In this document: piece by piece, positions 47,157-60,293 of the stretch
Position numbering within the stretch: position 1 is the stretch's first letter
Layout: each line of letters starts with the position of its first letter
NCBI GenBank assembly: GCA_021234155.1
Contig: JAJEKV010000054.1
Location: forward strand, 5,631,962-5,695,961
Direction: 5' to 3'
DNA: 64,000 nucleotides
Source: Isoetes taiwanensis
Lineage: Eukaryota > Streptophyta > Lycopodiopsida > Isoetales > Isoetaceae
The notes under the pieces: model-generated
The model's database searches: none
What the model saw: the letters and a program-made list of their open reading frames with translations, nothing else
What the model was told of the DNA's origin: nothing
Position numbers and translations under genes: made by a program

Positions 47157-47368
47157 GTTTGACAGATCGTCAATCAGGTATCGGGCGCCAAAGATCACCT
47201 TAGGGAGCGAGAGCTGGTTTCTAGGGCTGGGACGTGGAAATGAGGGGGGGTCTACTTCTATTTATAACTTGGGAAATTTTAGGTCAAAATTCAAGTTGCT
47301 CTATTTAACATGCTAAAGCACCTATTTAATTAAAATTTACACTTATTTCAGACTTTTCCTACTTATTG

Positions 47369-47434
47369 GTCTCACAGGTCGCGCCTCGCTCAAAAACTAA
47401 AGTTTAGTTTTTAGACCAGGCGCGAGCTGTGAGA
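47369..47434. repeat. Histone-ORF hairpin 3
   Basis: Copy of the same 66-67-bp inverted repeat, 213 nt before the H3-like ATG on the minus strand. The left arm reads GTCTCACAGGTCGCGCCTCG. Confidence 0.95.
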
Positions 47435-47558
47435 TCTCACACATTTTTAAGTAATTTAAGTAATTAAAACATGCTATTCTAATTAATTCCTATCTTAGAA
47501 TTAGCCTTGCCACATTACTTTTCTTAAATTCATCATGTTTGAGTGATCTTGGCTCGAT

Positions 47559-47625
47559 GTCTCACAGCTTGCGCCTCGCTCAAAAACTAAAGTTTAGTTC
47601 TTCGACCAAGCGCGAGCTGTGAGAC
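47559..47625. repeat. Histone-ORF hairpin 4
   Basis: Fourth copy, 190 bp from hairpin 3. It lies about 200 nt after the primer binding site in the element leader. Confidence 0.95.
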
Positions 47626-47820
47626 CACCTCACTTTGGCAAAAAAAAATTTGGCTCATTCTTTTTAGCCTTATTAAGTTCCAATTCACTTAATTGTTACT
47701 AGCTTAGCATAACTACAAAAATGAGAAAAAAATTTCCCACTTTTCGAGGCTTAAGGATCCTATCAAGTTAGTACTACTGGGAGCATGGCCAGTGCTTTGC
47801 TCTTGGTCTCCAAGAACATT

Positions 47821-47832
47821 GCTCTGATACCA
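47821..47832 (-). other. Primer binding site (initiator Met tRNA type)
   Basis: The minus strand reads TGGTATCAGAGC, the standard plant retroelement site complementary to the 3' end of initiator tRNA-Met, one base after the LTR end GTCACA. This fixes the LTR edge and the element's strand. Confidence 0.95.
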
Positions 47833-47833
47833 T

Positions 47834-49290
47834 TGTGACGTCCCCTACTCGTATACGATGCCCGCACCGTATACAAACAGGAGTTCATCCCCCGCACCAG
47901 CTCCACACTGATACAGGGCCCTCCACGTATCACTGTGATCGTTTAGAATCCACAGTGGGAAGAGTGGAGGGGTCATTTACCCCGTCTCCCTCAGGGCCTA
48001 CCTAGCTGCAGAAGCGTAAACATACACGTCAGTAACATAACATCATATACCCACCTCGAAGGGTGGCACATCAACATCTGCATAGACAAAGATCAGCACA
48101 ATACATGGAAGTTCCTACCCAAGGCTCAGACTCCATGGGGATGACTGACAAGCTTGGGTCTCCAGGGTTTAGTGCAGACAGAATCATGACAATGGATTGG
48201 GCTGGCATAAGAGCATGGCTTAAGGTTGTCCACACCATCCGCCCCTCCTGTGCACACTTTGCAGAGTAGGTTGAAAAGTGTTGGGACCTGACTGTAGCCC
48301 GCCGGGTGCATAGCCAAAGGGGCTATTCCTGGGTTACATCTCCCCAGTCCCGATGGGGCAGGCAGGGAATTGCTCCCTCCAGAGATCTACATGCTGACCC
48401 AAGGTGACTAGAGGGCCACTGCCCTTATTCGACTTAACCCACTGGAAGGTGAACACCACCCCACGGGTGTCGAGCCCATGCCTTACCCACACTCAGTGGC
48501 AAGCCATTAGACCTAGTCATTCTGATCCCCGGTAGGCCTTACACACCAGAGGGATCGGTCAAGGGTCAGAACACGAACCTCATTCTAAGCCAGTCTGGCC
48601 CCTTCACCCACAACCAGGTGGGCTCTTGTACACCGGCCGAAATCTAGTAATGCACTAAGAGGGACTATCTAGGAGCATCATCTACTAAGCTTCAAGTCTC
48701 TACCCCCCTTCCCAATACAGTGAGTTCACAGAATCCATCCGTCCATCATATCAACATAATAAATAATAAAGAACTAATCTATCTCATAGAGTTAGGTTTT
48801 TAGTTAGGTCAATCTCGGGATCTACTTGGCTGCTAGGGGTGATCTAATAGGCTAAACCTACTGATTCAAAGGCTGGAGTAAGGTTTATGCTATTTGATCG
48901 ACCAAATACCTGATCTCTGGTTCACTCCTCTGAATTCGAAGGCGTCCATGTCGCAGTTCTGCTTCGAGATGCGGTCGGAAAGGAGATCGACTAGCCAGGC
49001 ATGTGCAGCATCGTGGGACTTGGGATTGACTTCAGTAGCTTGAATCGAGCTCGGAAGGTCCGTGGGCTTAAAAAGGGAATGTTAGGGTTTGATGCCTTAT
49101 GTAGGCTATCAGTTAGGTTTAGGGTTTCCATGACCCTTGGTCTACCTTTAATGGGTTAAAGGTCTAAAGGTGCGCGCATTGCTAAGTGTGCGCACCATTG
49201 CAAGTTGCCCCCTAGGGCGTCCTTGCTTGGGTATGCGTTATTACCGCCGTCGACCGGGCGGGTACGCTGCGATGGCCAAGCATGAGACGG
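47834..49290 (-). repeat. 5' LTR of the histone-bearing chromovirus
   Basis: Ends GTCACA at 47834, just before the primer site. It shares a diverged block (48060-49130) with 53000-54150: CCCAAGGCTCAGACTC, GCCAAAGGGGCTA, CACTCAGTGGCAAGCCAT and CACACCAGAGGGATC. The 5' edge, expected to read TGTGAC on the minus strand, is not found; the LTR seems to be cut near 49290 by the LINE fragment. Confidence 0.85.
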
Positions 49291-49296
49291 TGATAA

Positions 49297-50640
49297 TGCC
49301 TTGAGACCATATATCGTCTTTGGAACGCCACAAAACCTGGCCAAGACTAAGGTGGTTTTCATATCATCTTCACGTCAGTCGAGGGTCCCCTCCTTCAGTT
49401 ACCAAGGCCAGAATGTGGAGCATCCACATACAAGTATTTGGGAGTGGAGTTTCCTTCTACTATGCACTGGGACACATCCATACGACTACGAGTGACGACA
49501 GGCTGGAAGGCACTATATGCAATGCAAGACAATAGTCATAGAGCGGAGTTGTATGATTGGGCCCATCGATCACACTGTTCTCAAGGTCTTAGTAGAGCCC
49601 GCCCTTTTATACGGGGTGGAAGTATGGGGGCCCAAGAGTATCACTTGCTACTTGGAATGACTTGGAGCAGTCCAGAAAACCTTCTTAGAAATGAGAGCAC
49701 TAGGGGTGAAGTCCACAGTCCCATATCAAATTCTACTGCAGGAGACAGGATTCTTGCCTCTTCAGAGGGCGGCCCTTGATCGCCACATTGTCTATTTTCA
49801 GAAGCTGGTCAATATGGACGATGCTCGTCTCCCTAAACTAGCTTATATCATGGCAATGGGGCCGCAGCGCCTCAAGGCCTGCTGGAGGGAAAAGAGAGCT
49901 CAATGGTTGGCTAGATGGAATGTGCAGGAGCACAGGTGCATACATGTGCAAACAGAGGCAGATCACCATAGCTTGAGGCAATATCTTGACGCTTGCTTCC
50001 TTAGCAAGCTTTGGGATGCCAATGCCCTTGAACATGTCAAGACAGCACACTACCAGCGCCACATAAATCCCACATTGGAACGAGGCCCGCAATGCTACCT
50101 GCGTACCCACTTGCCCATGAAAAAGCGCAGACTCATTGCCTCCATTCGCCGCATTGTGGGGCACATCATCTTCGAATTGAGACGGGCAGATGGATTGGTG
50201 AGCCACGCCAGGACAGGCTCTGTCAATGCTGCCAAATGGGAGTCATTGAGGATGAATCTCATACCCTTCAAAGTTGCCCAGCATATGATCAAATTCGGAC
50301 GCGCTATGCTGAGTTGGTCAGGCCTGGCCAACCGTTACATGTGACATTGAGCACAGCATCCGTACGGGTGCTAGGATCATACCTTCAGGAGGTTATGGAC
50401 ATGCGATATCAGCTATGTCCTCGGGCACACACTTGACATGTATATATACATTGATGTATACTTGTACAGTTTGACAGCATTCTTATTACTGCCACGGTTT
50501 TTCCCTCGAAAACCCTTCGGGGCGGGGGTTTTTTAACCCGGACAGTAATAAGTTTGCTGCGCTCCTTATGGGTCCCATAGGCCGATTGGCCTCAGTGGAC
50601 GATAAAAAATCATTCTCATTCTCATTCTCATTCTTGCTTC
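49297..50640 (+). mobile_element. 5'-truncated LINE
   Basis: The plus strand keeps the C-terminal part of a LINE reverse-transcriptase protein in shifting frames: VFGTPQNLAKTKVVFIS, GVEFPSTMHWDTSI, VTTGWKALYAMQD, ALGVKSTVPYQILLQETGFL, QWLARWNVQEHRC, and a terminal zinc motif CQCCQMGVIEDESHTLQSCP. It ends in four to five TTCTCA-like repeats (50610-50634), a typical LINE 3' tail. Frameshifts at about 49500, 49690 and 50150 make it inactive. It abuts the LTR at about 49290. Confidence 0.88.
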
Positions 50641-50644
50641 TCAA

Positions 50645-52980
50645 TTTCGATCTCTCATGCGTGGAACTTTTGAGTCTCTTTAAGTCTACAATAAGTACAA
50701 AATGTCTAGGCTACTATGAGTTTCTTAGATCACGTTGTGCAACTTAGATAGATAGATAAAGTAAACTCCCTCCAAATTAATTTAATTAGGAGAGCGAAGT
50801 TGTCTGAAGTTGTCTTAACTGTATGCAAGTTTAGAGAGAAAGCAGCCTGTTGTTTAGAGTGGTGCAGTTGATAGAGTTCTTAATCAGCTGTTAACTAAGA
50901 TTATCTTATTCCAATATTGCACTTGTTGGCTTAGATGACTGCAGACCCGTGGTTCGTAGCTTGGAACATGGACGCTAAAAGGGTTATCTGTGATCTCCCT
51001 TCTAACCCAGGGTTTCCAAGGTAAAAATGATTCCACTTGTTTTGGCCAAGATCAAATCAAAAGAAACCTTTTGTCTCCTTACAATAATAATCAAAATATA
51101 GCCTATTCTCAACCATTAATATTCGTTGAATGGGGAGAATTAAGAATGGCACTCGTATGGACATGGAAAGTCTCCATTCTTGCATGGTAGCATTGAGGGT
51201 CCGAAGTGAAAATTCCTTTATGTGCTTTTGGAAGTTGGGATCATACTCGACCAAAAAGATAACCTTATTCCATTCAAAAAGCCAAGGTATGTGATCCCAT
51301 CCAAAAACCGAAGGTATGCGAAAAAGCCAAGGGCTGCCAATGTCAACCATTGGGGTGTACATGGAAGAGCCATGGTTTGAGGCAGGATCAAAGCTATAAA
51401 GGCCATAGTTAAGGAACATGTTTTCAAAATTACCCATTCCTTGCAACATCCACCATTGCAGCACATAAATCTTTGTAAGAATAAATCACAGCCTGTACAT
51501 TAAGCATTTGAATATAAATCAAGTAAAAAGGAGAAACTAATGAACGGTAATGGGTGAGAGCGAGCGCTACAATTGATTTTATAGCCAAATCTCAAAGGAA
51601 AATACGAAACCCCCTTACATATATAAGAACCACAACTTCCATGTAATACCATATCAAAGGCAAAGCACTATAGTTTGGGCAACCGTCTAAGCAGGATCTA
51701 TCTACATCTAGTATATTAGTACTACCATTATACCTCACAAGAGTGGAATGGCACAAGACGGTTAACCACCCCGATAGTTTTCAAGTAGACCGCAACAATA
51801 TACATAATTCTAAGGCAGTGATCATACGACGAATGGTCCCAAGAACAAACATATTTCCAAGGTTGACTAATATGGTTCAGGACATCAAGTACAGTTTTAT
51901 ACCTAAACTTTTATTTATGGTTAGCAGAAACTTGATCTTAACAAATATACGGCTAGCAAGTAGAGGCCAAATAATCTTCCAAGGCTTAGATATCAATTTC
52001 CTTATAACTTTCAAAGGTCTACGGATACCGGGCCCTGGTATCCCCCTGAAGGGTAATTCGTAACAGAACGCATGTCGCCCGATAGAGGCAGCCTTTTCCC
52101 TAGCTGACTTGATTTTCCGATCTACCACCCAATGCCGGATCTTAGCACTGCTATGGATTTGCATTCCAAAAACAACCCTTGGAATCATAGCCTATTGAGA
52201 AAGCAAAGCTACAGATTGTTCCCAGGCAAAGGAGGTCGACTGGCAGAAGGAAGGTTCTTAACAAATACTGAACAAGCTTTTCTTCCCAGGGATTGATGGC
52301 CGAATTCTACAGTAAGGAACCGTATTTGAAGGACCCAATCAATTATTCATGGCCGGCTACAGACTAAACCAACCAATTGGCTCTAGGCGCTGGATGCCTA
52401 TCCTTCCTGCCTCAGGGTAATTAGAGTTAAGCAACCTAGCACAGTTTCTTTATCAAGACCAAAGAATCATAGCAAACACAAGCTACAATTGGATCCGAAA
52501 GGAAGAAATCTGACGCCGACATCAAGATCGGCAGCACAAAAAATTCAATTTTTGACGAAAAGCTTCTAGATTATACTACAAAAATCATTACCGCATTGTT
52601 GATCCGATTCCATTGCCCTGTTTTTCGATCCTGACTCTATGCCCCAATTGCATTGCTTAAATTCGACAACCCTTTTAGAACAATCACATCTGTCCGCTTC
52701 AAAACTTAGAGGCGCCTTTTCGAGGAGTGCTCAGTGTTCTCTGCTCCCCATCGCCGCCATCGCCGCTCCTTTCTTTTTGCCCATGCAAGTTTCATTATGG
52801 ATTTAATACCTCGGCTTCGAATTTCTTTGGCGCATGTCCTTTTGCCTTATTGCTGAATAAAAACCCTGAATCGATACACCCTTTCATTTTTTTTTAATGC
52901 ACACTTGGCATGCCATGTGGCACAATCCGAGCCGCCCATGTTTGATGCATGACATACATACTTACAAAATAATTTTATTA
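50645..52980. other. Spacer with no recognised gene
   Basis: The longest frame is 51464-51057 (-, 135 codons: MGNFENMFLNYGLYSF, DHIPWLFEWNKVIFLVE). It reads like protein but matches nothing I know. The frame at 52188-51877 (-) is also unassigned. No repeat or RNA gene was recognised. Confidence 0.4.
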
Positions 52981-52984
52981 TATA

Positions 52985-54275
52985 GGATAGTTCCACCCCG
53001 AAGGGTGGCTCACCATAACATCTGCATCAATAACATCAATATCAGCAACATGGGGGAGTCCTACCCAAGGCTCAGACTCGAGGGGTTGACTGACAGCTTG
53101 GGTCTCCAGAGATCAAATCAGATCGAGTTCATAACATTGGACTGGGTTGGCATAGAACATGGTCATTGGGTAGTCTGCTCCATCCTCCCCTCCTGTCCAT
53201 ACCTTGTAGAATATGCTGATAAGTCTTGGGGCTTGACCGTAGCCTGCCGGGTGCATAACCAAAGGGGCTACTCCTGAGTTGCATCTCCCCAGTCTCGATG
53301 AGGCAGGAGGAGATCACTCCCTCCAGAGGCACGCATGCCAATTATAGGCGGGTAGAGGGCCACTGCTCGTCTACGGCTTGAACCCCATTGAAGGTGACAC
53401 ATCACCCAAGAGGTATCGAACCCATGTGTTGCCCACACTTAGTGGCAAGCCATCAGGCCTAGCCCCCTAAGATCCCTGGTAGGCTTTACACACCAGAGGG
53501 ATCAATCTATAATGGGACATGTTCTCCTTATATCCCGGTCTAGCCCTGCCACCCACAGCCAGGCAGGCTCTTATGCACAGGCCGCAATAATTTGGGAATT
53601 ATGGAGGCAAAGTAGATGCATAATCTACTAAGACCTTCAGGGTCTCTACCCCCCTTCCCAATACATAGGAGCTCACAGAGAACAACCATAATCATCTATA
53701 GAATAAAAAAATAGGAGGAATTATGGAGGCTAAGTAGATGCATAATCTACTAAGACCTTCAAGGTCTCTACCCGATCTAACATACACGGTTAGGTTGCTG
53801 CTCAGATCTTGGAATCTATAGGGCCTTTAAGGCTAAACTAACATATCAATTCGGCCTAATGTCAGACTGGAAGTCGGTATTGTACAACAGAATGACCATC
53901 TATCGGATACTTGGCTCACTCCAGCTCCACGGGCGGCGTCCATGCTATCGACCAGGAAGAAGATGAACGAATTCGAGAGATCTGTTGAGCAATACGGGCT
54001 TCCGGCATCTGGCGGGTCGAAATGGCATATGTGCTTGATCAAAACAGGTTCTTAGAGACCATAATTCGAAAAGGTTTACATGACGCTTAGGGTTAGAATC
54101 TAAAAGGTCACTTGGGGCTTTGCCACGTGGCAATAGAGGGGTTATATGCATATGCTAATGGGGCATGTGCAACATAACAAGTTGTACCCTAGGGTACAAC
54201 ACTTTACGGTCGACATGTACTAGTGACGTGGTATGATATACATATTCATATTGTATATTATACTGGAATGTCACA
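52985..54275 (-). repeat. 3' LTR (truncated) of the second chromovirus copy
   Basis: On the minus strand it starts TGTGACATTCC at 54275, right after the polypurine tract, and shares the LTR block with 48060-49130. The last 200 bases or so of the LTR, including GTCACA, are missing below 52985. Confidence 0.85.
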
Positions 54276-54288
54276 CTCTCCCCACCTT
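54276..54288 (-). other. Polypurine tract of the second chromovirus copy
   Basis: The minus strand reads AAGGTGGGGAGAG directly before the LTR start TGTGAC. A second AAGGTGGAGAGA lies about 40 bp upstream. The matching tract of the first copy is near 37880, where the LTR is missing. Confidence 0.88.
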
Positions 54289-54890
54289 GAATTGATGTTG
54301 TCCGCAGCATCACGAGTCTCTCCACCTTGGAAACCTGCATAGTCCCTGCAACTCATTCAATACATGCAATTCTAACAATTACCTCAAGGTAATATTTAAG
54401 TTCACTATTATGATCACATCATTAACTTCGTAATAATATGGTAAAGTAATTACTTTGCACTTAAAACACCGCTTAATGTTCACAAAATTTATCCCATTTT
54501 ACAACATTTATAACTACAAGGTTCATTTTCTCCCCTCGCAACACATTATAACAAAATATGTGTTGCAAGTCTTCGTAAAACGACCCTCCTGCCCCTTAGA
54601 TCGTTCTATTGGTCTGCAGGTCCAACACTACGTTAGTGCACATTTATTTATGATAAATATGGTTATTAGGGAACTACCCATTTAATTACAATTAATTTAA
54701 TTACACAAATGCAAGACTAATCTCTCGGCGTAGGAAGAGGATGCTTCTCCCATCGTGCCCGTGGAGACAATGCCCTATAATGCCTAGGATGATGTCTAAT
54801 GCCTACACCTTTCGTCACCCTTAACGTAGAGGATGGCTTCTTTCTCATAATGGTCATAGACTAGAGGTGTTTTTCTATCAATGCATGATC

Positions 54891-57800
54891 CTATATGACT
54901 ACTTTCCACTCACCTATCAGTTCGGTAACGAGTTGACCCTTGCATTGCTCCATGATTTGTGGGTACTGCTTCTCAAGATTTGATTGTAGTACCCACATAG
55001 CGTCTTCCACTGGTAAGTGCGTCCATTTCACTAGGTATTGGAGAAATTGAGATCTTCTTGTCTTCTTATAGAATTGGTCAAGAAGAACCTCTAGAACAAT
55101 CTGAAGTTGATTTTCTATCATTTCAGTAACATCAGTGTCTCCAATACTTCCTCTGGATTAGGGGTGTGCCTCTTTAGGAGGCTTACATGGAAAACTCTAT
55201 GGATCTTCAAGTGTCCTGGCAGGTCCAGCTTGTAGAATTGGTTACCTACTCTTTTGATTATCCTGAATGGTCTAGCCCACTTGGAGCAAGCTTCTCGCAA
55301 TTGCCAATGCAGAGCTTTGCTTGTTTGATTGTGATCTTCAGCCAAACATTGTCCTCTACTTGAAACTTTCTTATTGTTCTATGCCTGTCTGCGATGCTCT
55401 TATGCCGGCTTCTTGCTACTAGAAGATATCCTCTTACTTCCTCTACCAATTATTGCATGTCGGCTAGCATCCATTGGAATACTTCTACCTTGGACACAGG
55501 ATTGTGCCAAGTGTCTGGGGTCAAGCATTGGTAGCCATAGTTGATCATCAACGATGACATTTGAGATGACTCCTGCTTGGTGCTATTGTATGCAAACTCC
55601 ACCAAGTGGATGTAGTCGTCCCACTTCGATTGCTTGTTCCAGACATAGTTTCTCAACATGTCTTTTAAGTATCCGATTCGTACGTTCCGTCTGCCCATCC
55701 ATTTGAGGATGATATGATGTGCTCATTGACAGTTTCTTCTGAATGCTGCTAAAGAGTTCTTGCCAAAATGTGCTCATGAACTTCAAATTTCTATCAGAGA
55801 TTCTCTCTCTCAGCATCCCATGGAATCTGAAGGTCTCCTTTGTGAATAACACGGCGGTATCCAATGCCATGTTAGTGGTCCTACATGGCACAAAATGCGC
55901 CATCTTTGACAACTTGTCAACCACGACCATTAAGGCATCCTTGCCCTTATGGTTCTGGGATGCCCTGTTATGAAGTCCATGCTAATTACCTCCCATTTGG
56001 CATTTGGCACTGGCAATGGCTCTAGCGCTCCTGGAATTTAAAGATGTTATGCCTTTATCTGCTCACATAGTTGACACTCCCGAATATACCTGGCTATCTG
56101 CTTCTTCATGCCGGACCAGTAATAGCTACTTCTTATTTTGAAGTAGATTTTCATAGAACTTGTGTGGCCGACTATTGGGCTATTGTGCATGTCATGGAGT
56201 ATCAACTTGCTAACCATGGATGACTTTGGTACGCACAATTTGTTCTTATAGTACAATAGGTTACCTTCCTTCTTGAAATGCTTGAAGGTCTCCCTCTCTT
56301 TGTCTGTTCTTGCCTCTTTTAAAAGGCTTGCCCATGATTCCTTGAAGTCTCGGTCCGTTGGCAACATTTCTTCTATCTTCTTGCCAAACTCACTGGTGAG
56401 TGTTGATATGACATTCCAATGGACTCTAGTCGTGAAAAAGTGCATTGAGAGCGCGTTCGCAACCACATTGAGCTTGCGTAGTTTGTACATGATGTTGAAA
56501 CATACTCCTTTAGGAACTCTATCCATCTCATTTGTCTCAAGTTGAGATGTGGTTGGGTGAAGATATACTGTAGACTCTATTGGTCCGTATCTAATTGGAA
56601 CTTCCTTTCCAATAGATAGTGTCTCCATATCTTCAATGCTCTCACCACTGCTAGCAACTCCTGATCCTGGGTAGAGTAGTGCATTTTGGCGTCATTCATT
56701 TACCTTGAATCATACGCTACAACCTTCTCTTCATGTATTAAGATTGCTCCTATTGCAATCTTGCTAGCATTGATTGCTACCAACTTGTCTTTCTCTGCAT
56801 CTGGCAATATCAAAACTGCGGCGATCGTTAAAGCCTCCTTCAGTATCTTGAATCATGTTTAGACCTTTGTTTGCCAATAACTCGTTTAACCCTTCATCTT
56901 CTCTGCTTTGGTGAGATCCGTTACCGGGGCTTCTCTTCGATGTTGGACAATCAATTACCGCTTCAATCTTCGCAGGATCCTTGGAAACCCCCGCTGCTGA
57001 AATTACATGTCCTAAGTACTCTACTCTTTCGGTAGCGAAGTGACACTTGGACAATTTCGCGTAGAGTTGATGCCTCCTCGGCTTTTCAAATGCCCTCCTT
57101 AAGTGTTGTACATGCTCCTCCCGGGACTTGCTATACACCAAAATGTCATCAAAGAAAACTATGATGAACATATCTAGAAACACATGAAAAATATTGTTCA
57201 TGAACCTCATGAAGGTTGTTGGGGCATTAGACAGTAAGAATGGCATCATTGTGAACTCATAATGGCCATATCTTGTTCTGAAGGAAGTCTTATGGATGTC
57301 TTCTTTCTTAATCCTGATCTGGTGGTATCCCGACCTCAAATCTATCTTGAAGAAGACTTTTGCACCTTGGAGCTGATCCATCAAATCGTCTGGTCTGGGT
57401 AAGGCATATTTGTTTTGATGATGTGCTTTTTTAATTGACGATAGTCAATGCACATCTTCAAATTTCCATCTTTCTTTTTGACGAATAGGATAGGTGCCTC
57501 GAACGGGGAGACACTAGGTCTTATAAATCCTATGTCTAACAACTCTTGCAACCGCTTCTTCAATTCTGTCAACTCCTGAGTTGCCACTCTGTACGGTGCC
57601 TTACTTGTGGGCTTGGTCCCTGGTTCAAGTGCTATTTTACACTCGACTCCCCTGTACGGAGGAAGTTGCTTGATCTCATCTGGAAATAGATCATGGAATT
57701 CCTTCACTAGCTTGGCCATTTGCTTTAGTAACTTGCTCAATACTTTGCCCTACTTGTCTTCCTCTGTTTCTGGCTCTTCAACTTCGAGCTTGAAGATGTA

Positions 57801-59080
57801 GGCCACTTGCTCTCTCTTTATGCGTTTAAGTAACTTCTTACTAGACATGCATTGCATGATTGGGGTGACTTCTTTATCTGTTATCTCAATGATTTTGCCA
57901 TTTGGCGCTGTTAAGGTCACTTTCCGCTTCCCGCAATCAATTATAAAACTGGTCGGGCCAAGATATTCCATATCCGTGATCAGGTCATACTTGCCAATAT
58001 TCATGACCTCTGCTCCAATTCCAATGTTGATGCCAGGCAAGTCTATATCGAAGTTGATCCTTTTTTTTGTTGTGTCTCGGATTGCCACACTTGCCAACAC
58101 TACTGGCTCAGGCTTGGACTTCAAGGGTTTCAGCTTCAACATTTCTACCATCCTTGGGAAAGCAAAATTATGGGTATTCACCGTGTCTATCAACACTATG
58201 AAAGATTTGGCTTTGACTTTTCCTATTGTTGAAATGACCTGATATTGACTCTCGGCATTCTCGGAGTCAATGGCCGCAAAGATGTGGCACTCACTCTGGA
58301 CGTAGTCGCAAGCTTCTTCGACGTCGTGTTCTGGGGGTGTCTCCCATCTTCCTAGCTCTTCTAATGCTGCATTCATCACAAAAGGATAGTTTTGCATTCG
58401 GTTGGAAGCACCTGAAGCACAACTGCTTTTCTATACATTCTTGCCTCTTCTCTTTCGAGATGGACTACAAGAACTGCTTCACTGCTTTGAAGTAGTTTGA
58501 ACCTCCCGCTTGCCCTTTATCTTTGAAAGTGACTTGCTTCTTGTCCTGCTTCCCATTGTTTGCATTGTATTGTGATAAGGTGTCGGACTTGTTGCTCTCA
58601 GACTATAGCTTTCATTAGCTTTTCCCTTATCCTGATAGTACTGTTGCTTTTGTCTGCTGCTCTGGGGACTTGTTCCTTGTAGGCTCAAGGCCTTGAACTC
58701 TGCTCTCACAAGCTTTCTGATCTCATCTTTCAAACCCTTAATGTACCCCTCAACTGCGTGTCGTTCACTCAACTTAGGCACATACAGCCTCAGTCTCATG
58801 AATTATTCGGTGTACTTCTGCACTATCTTATTGCCTTGTTCCAATCTATAAAACTGCTGCAGCATGTGGCACTGTGTTCCGTCGGTACGTAATGATGCTT
58901 AAATGCCTTAGAAAACTTCTTAAACCTGTTGTCCCTGTTCAGTCCATGGGCCCTGGCATAACACTTCCACTAAATTCTGGCTGCTCCTTTGAGATTACTT
59001 GTAGCCACTCTACCCTTGTCTTTGTCCTTCATGCCATAGGCGTTCCCATGCTCATCTCATCCAACCAGGCTTCGGCTCGG
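54891..59080 (-). pseudogene. Gag-Pol pseudogene of the second chromovirus copy
   Basis: Minus-strand frames match the polyprotein at 43319-38658 in order: [19 protein letters not shown] (gag), protease VLIDTVNTHNFA (catalytic DSG changed to DTV), [16 protein letters not shown] and [11 protein letters not shown] (RT), integrase zinc HNSPIVGHTSSM with CQLCEQ, DGQTERTNRIL, and the chromodomain LVKWTHLPVEDAMWVL. A deletion of roughly 100 nt lies at about 56935 between RT and RNase H. It breaks off in gag near 59080, so any histone region it may have had is lost. Many frameshifts show it is older than the first copy. Confidence 0.92.
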
Positions 59081-60290
59081 TGCAGTGCTAAATATAGGCT
59101 GCACCATCAAGTTCAGGCATTCCATGCAAAATCTACTTCGTGCATTCCATCAACTTCCATTCTATTATGGAAATTTCAAAATGCAGGTATGGTCCTTGAA
59201 TCAAGAATACAAAGTGACCAATTTTGAGACAACCACTATCTGCTGTAACAGGACTCATGGTCTGCTGTAACAGTCATGCTGTAACTGTTTGCATAGGTCT
59301 GCAGTAGACCAAGGAGGGACAACATAAATAATTTCTAGCATTACCCTAAGGTTTAGCCTTAACATTTGGACTTTATTATAGATAACCAGGTAGAGTATGG
59401 CACTGGAACCTGCCACATGAGTTATATTGACCATAAGCCTGTCTGGTTTTGTTTCTAAAGAGTGTCTCTATCTGTGTAAGGTTCTCCCTTTATGACCAAG
59501 ATGATTGGCACTGTAGCAAGCCCACGTTGGCACAAGCATGGGCACAAAAGCAGGTTGTTGAGAACATGTCGTAGCATCTAATAATGCATTTGATAGAACC
59601 CATGAGCTTAAGTTCTTGTCTAAATCCTCAATATGGATTTACCAAATCAACATAAAAGCGAATCTACAAGTTGTGATTATGCCTACAAATCACAAAACAA
59701 CAACATTTACTGATAATAACAAGAAAGAAGGTATGAAAATGCCATAGCTATACAGCCTTGCTTAAATGCGATTTCCCCTGCAAGTGAGCTCCATCCACAG
59801 CCAACGAGATGTTGTCATGGTCCATAAAAGTTCTATTGTTTCTGTTTGGGCTTGGTTGCATTAAAATGATTGTGTGCTTGCTAGCAGCCTGCACAAATAA
59901 AGAATTTATTTATCTCACTTTACCTTCATTCGAAAAAGAAAAAAGAAAAAAGAAAAAAGAAAAAGAAAAAGATACAGGTTAACATACTAATCCATTTGCT
60001 AGTGATTGGCAAAATTAAGGTTATCCTTTTTACCAACTTAGTTTCTTGCTCTTTTTTCTCTTGAATATAAAAATCTTAATTTAAGATAGGACAGGGAAAG
60101 CTAGGTTATAAACTTCTTGTTCTTTTCTTTCTTTTAATGCTTAAAGTTTAGGAAAAAGATTGTCTCTTCAATTCAGATAGCATTAAACGATGTGAAAAAA
60201 GGGTTAACACTTATGGAAAATATTTTTAAATCCTTGCTATCTCTGGTTGTTTAGACTAATATTCACAAACTAGTATTCCGTTTGTAGCCA
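59081..60290. other. Spacer with A-rich simple repeat
   Basis: No gene recognised. 59934-59972 is a run of AAAAAG and AAAAAAG units. Confidence 0.6.
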
Positions 60291-60293
60291 CCA

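Larger units (their letters stand above)
37861..49290 (-). mobile_element. Chromodomain Ty3/gypsy element carrying histone-like ORFs
   Basis: Read on the minus strand: 5' LTR (about 49290-47834), primer site, hairpin pair, H3-like ORF, hairpin pair, H2B/H2A-like ORF, open gag-pol with chromodomain, 3' untranslated region, polypurine-like tract AAGGTGGGGAGA near 37880, then a break. The 3' LTR is absent; Helitron sequence begins where it should start. A related element at 53-59.1 kb is also truncated. The arrangement of gag-pol in one frame with a C-terminal chromodomain and an initiator-Met tRNA primer site is that of plant chromoviruses. The extra 3.5 kb ahead of gag is not. Confidence 0.9.

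Noticed and set aside
47157-47198. In-frame upstream start extending the H3-like ORF by 14 codons
   Set aside because: The codon at 47198 is GTG, not ATG. The ATG at 47156 has good context and places the H3 tail at the N terminus.
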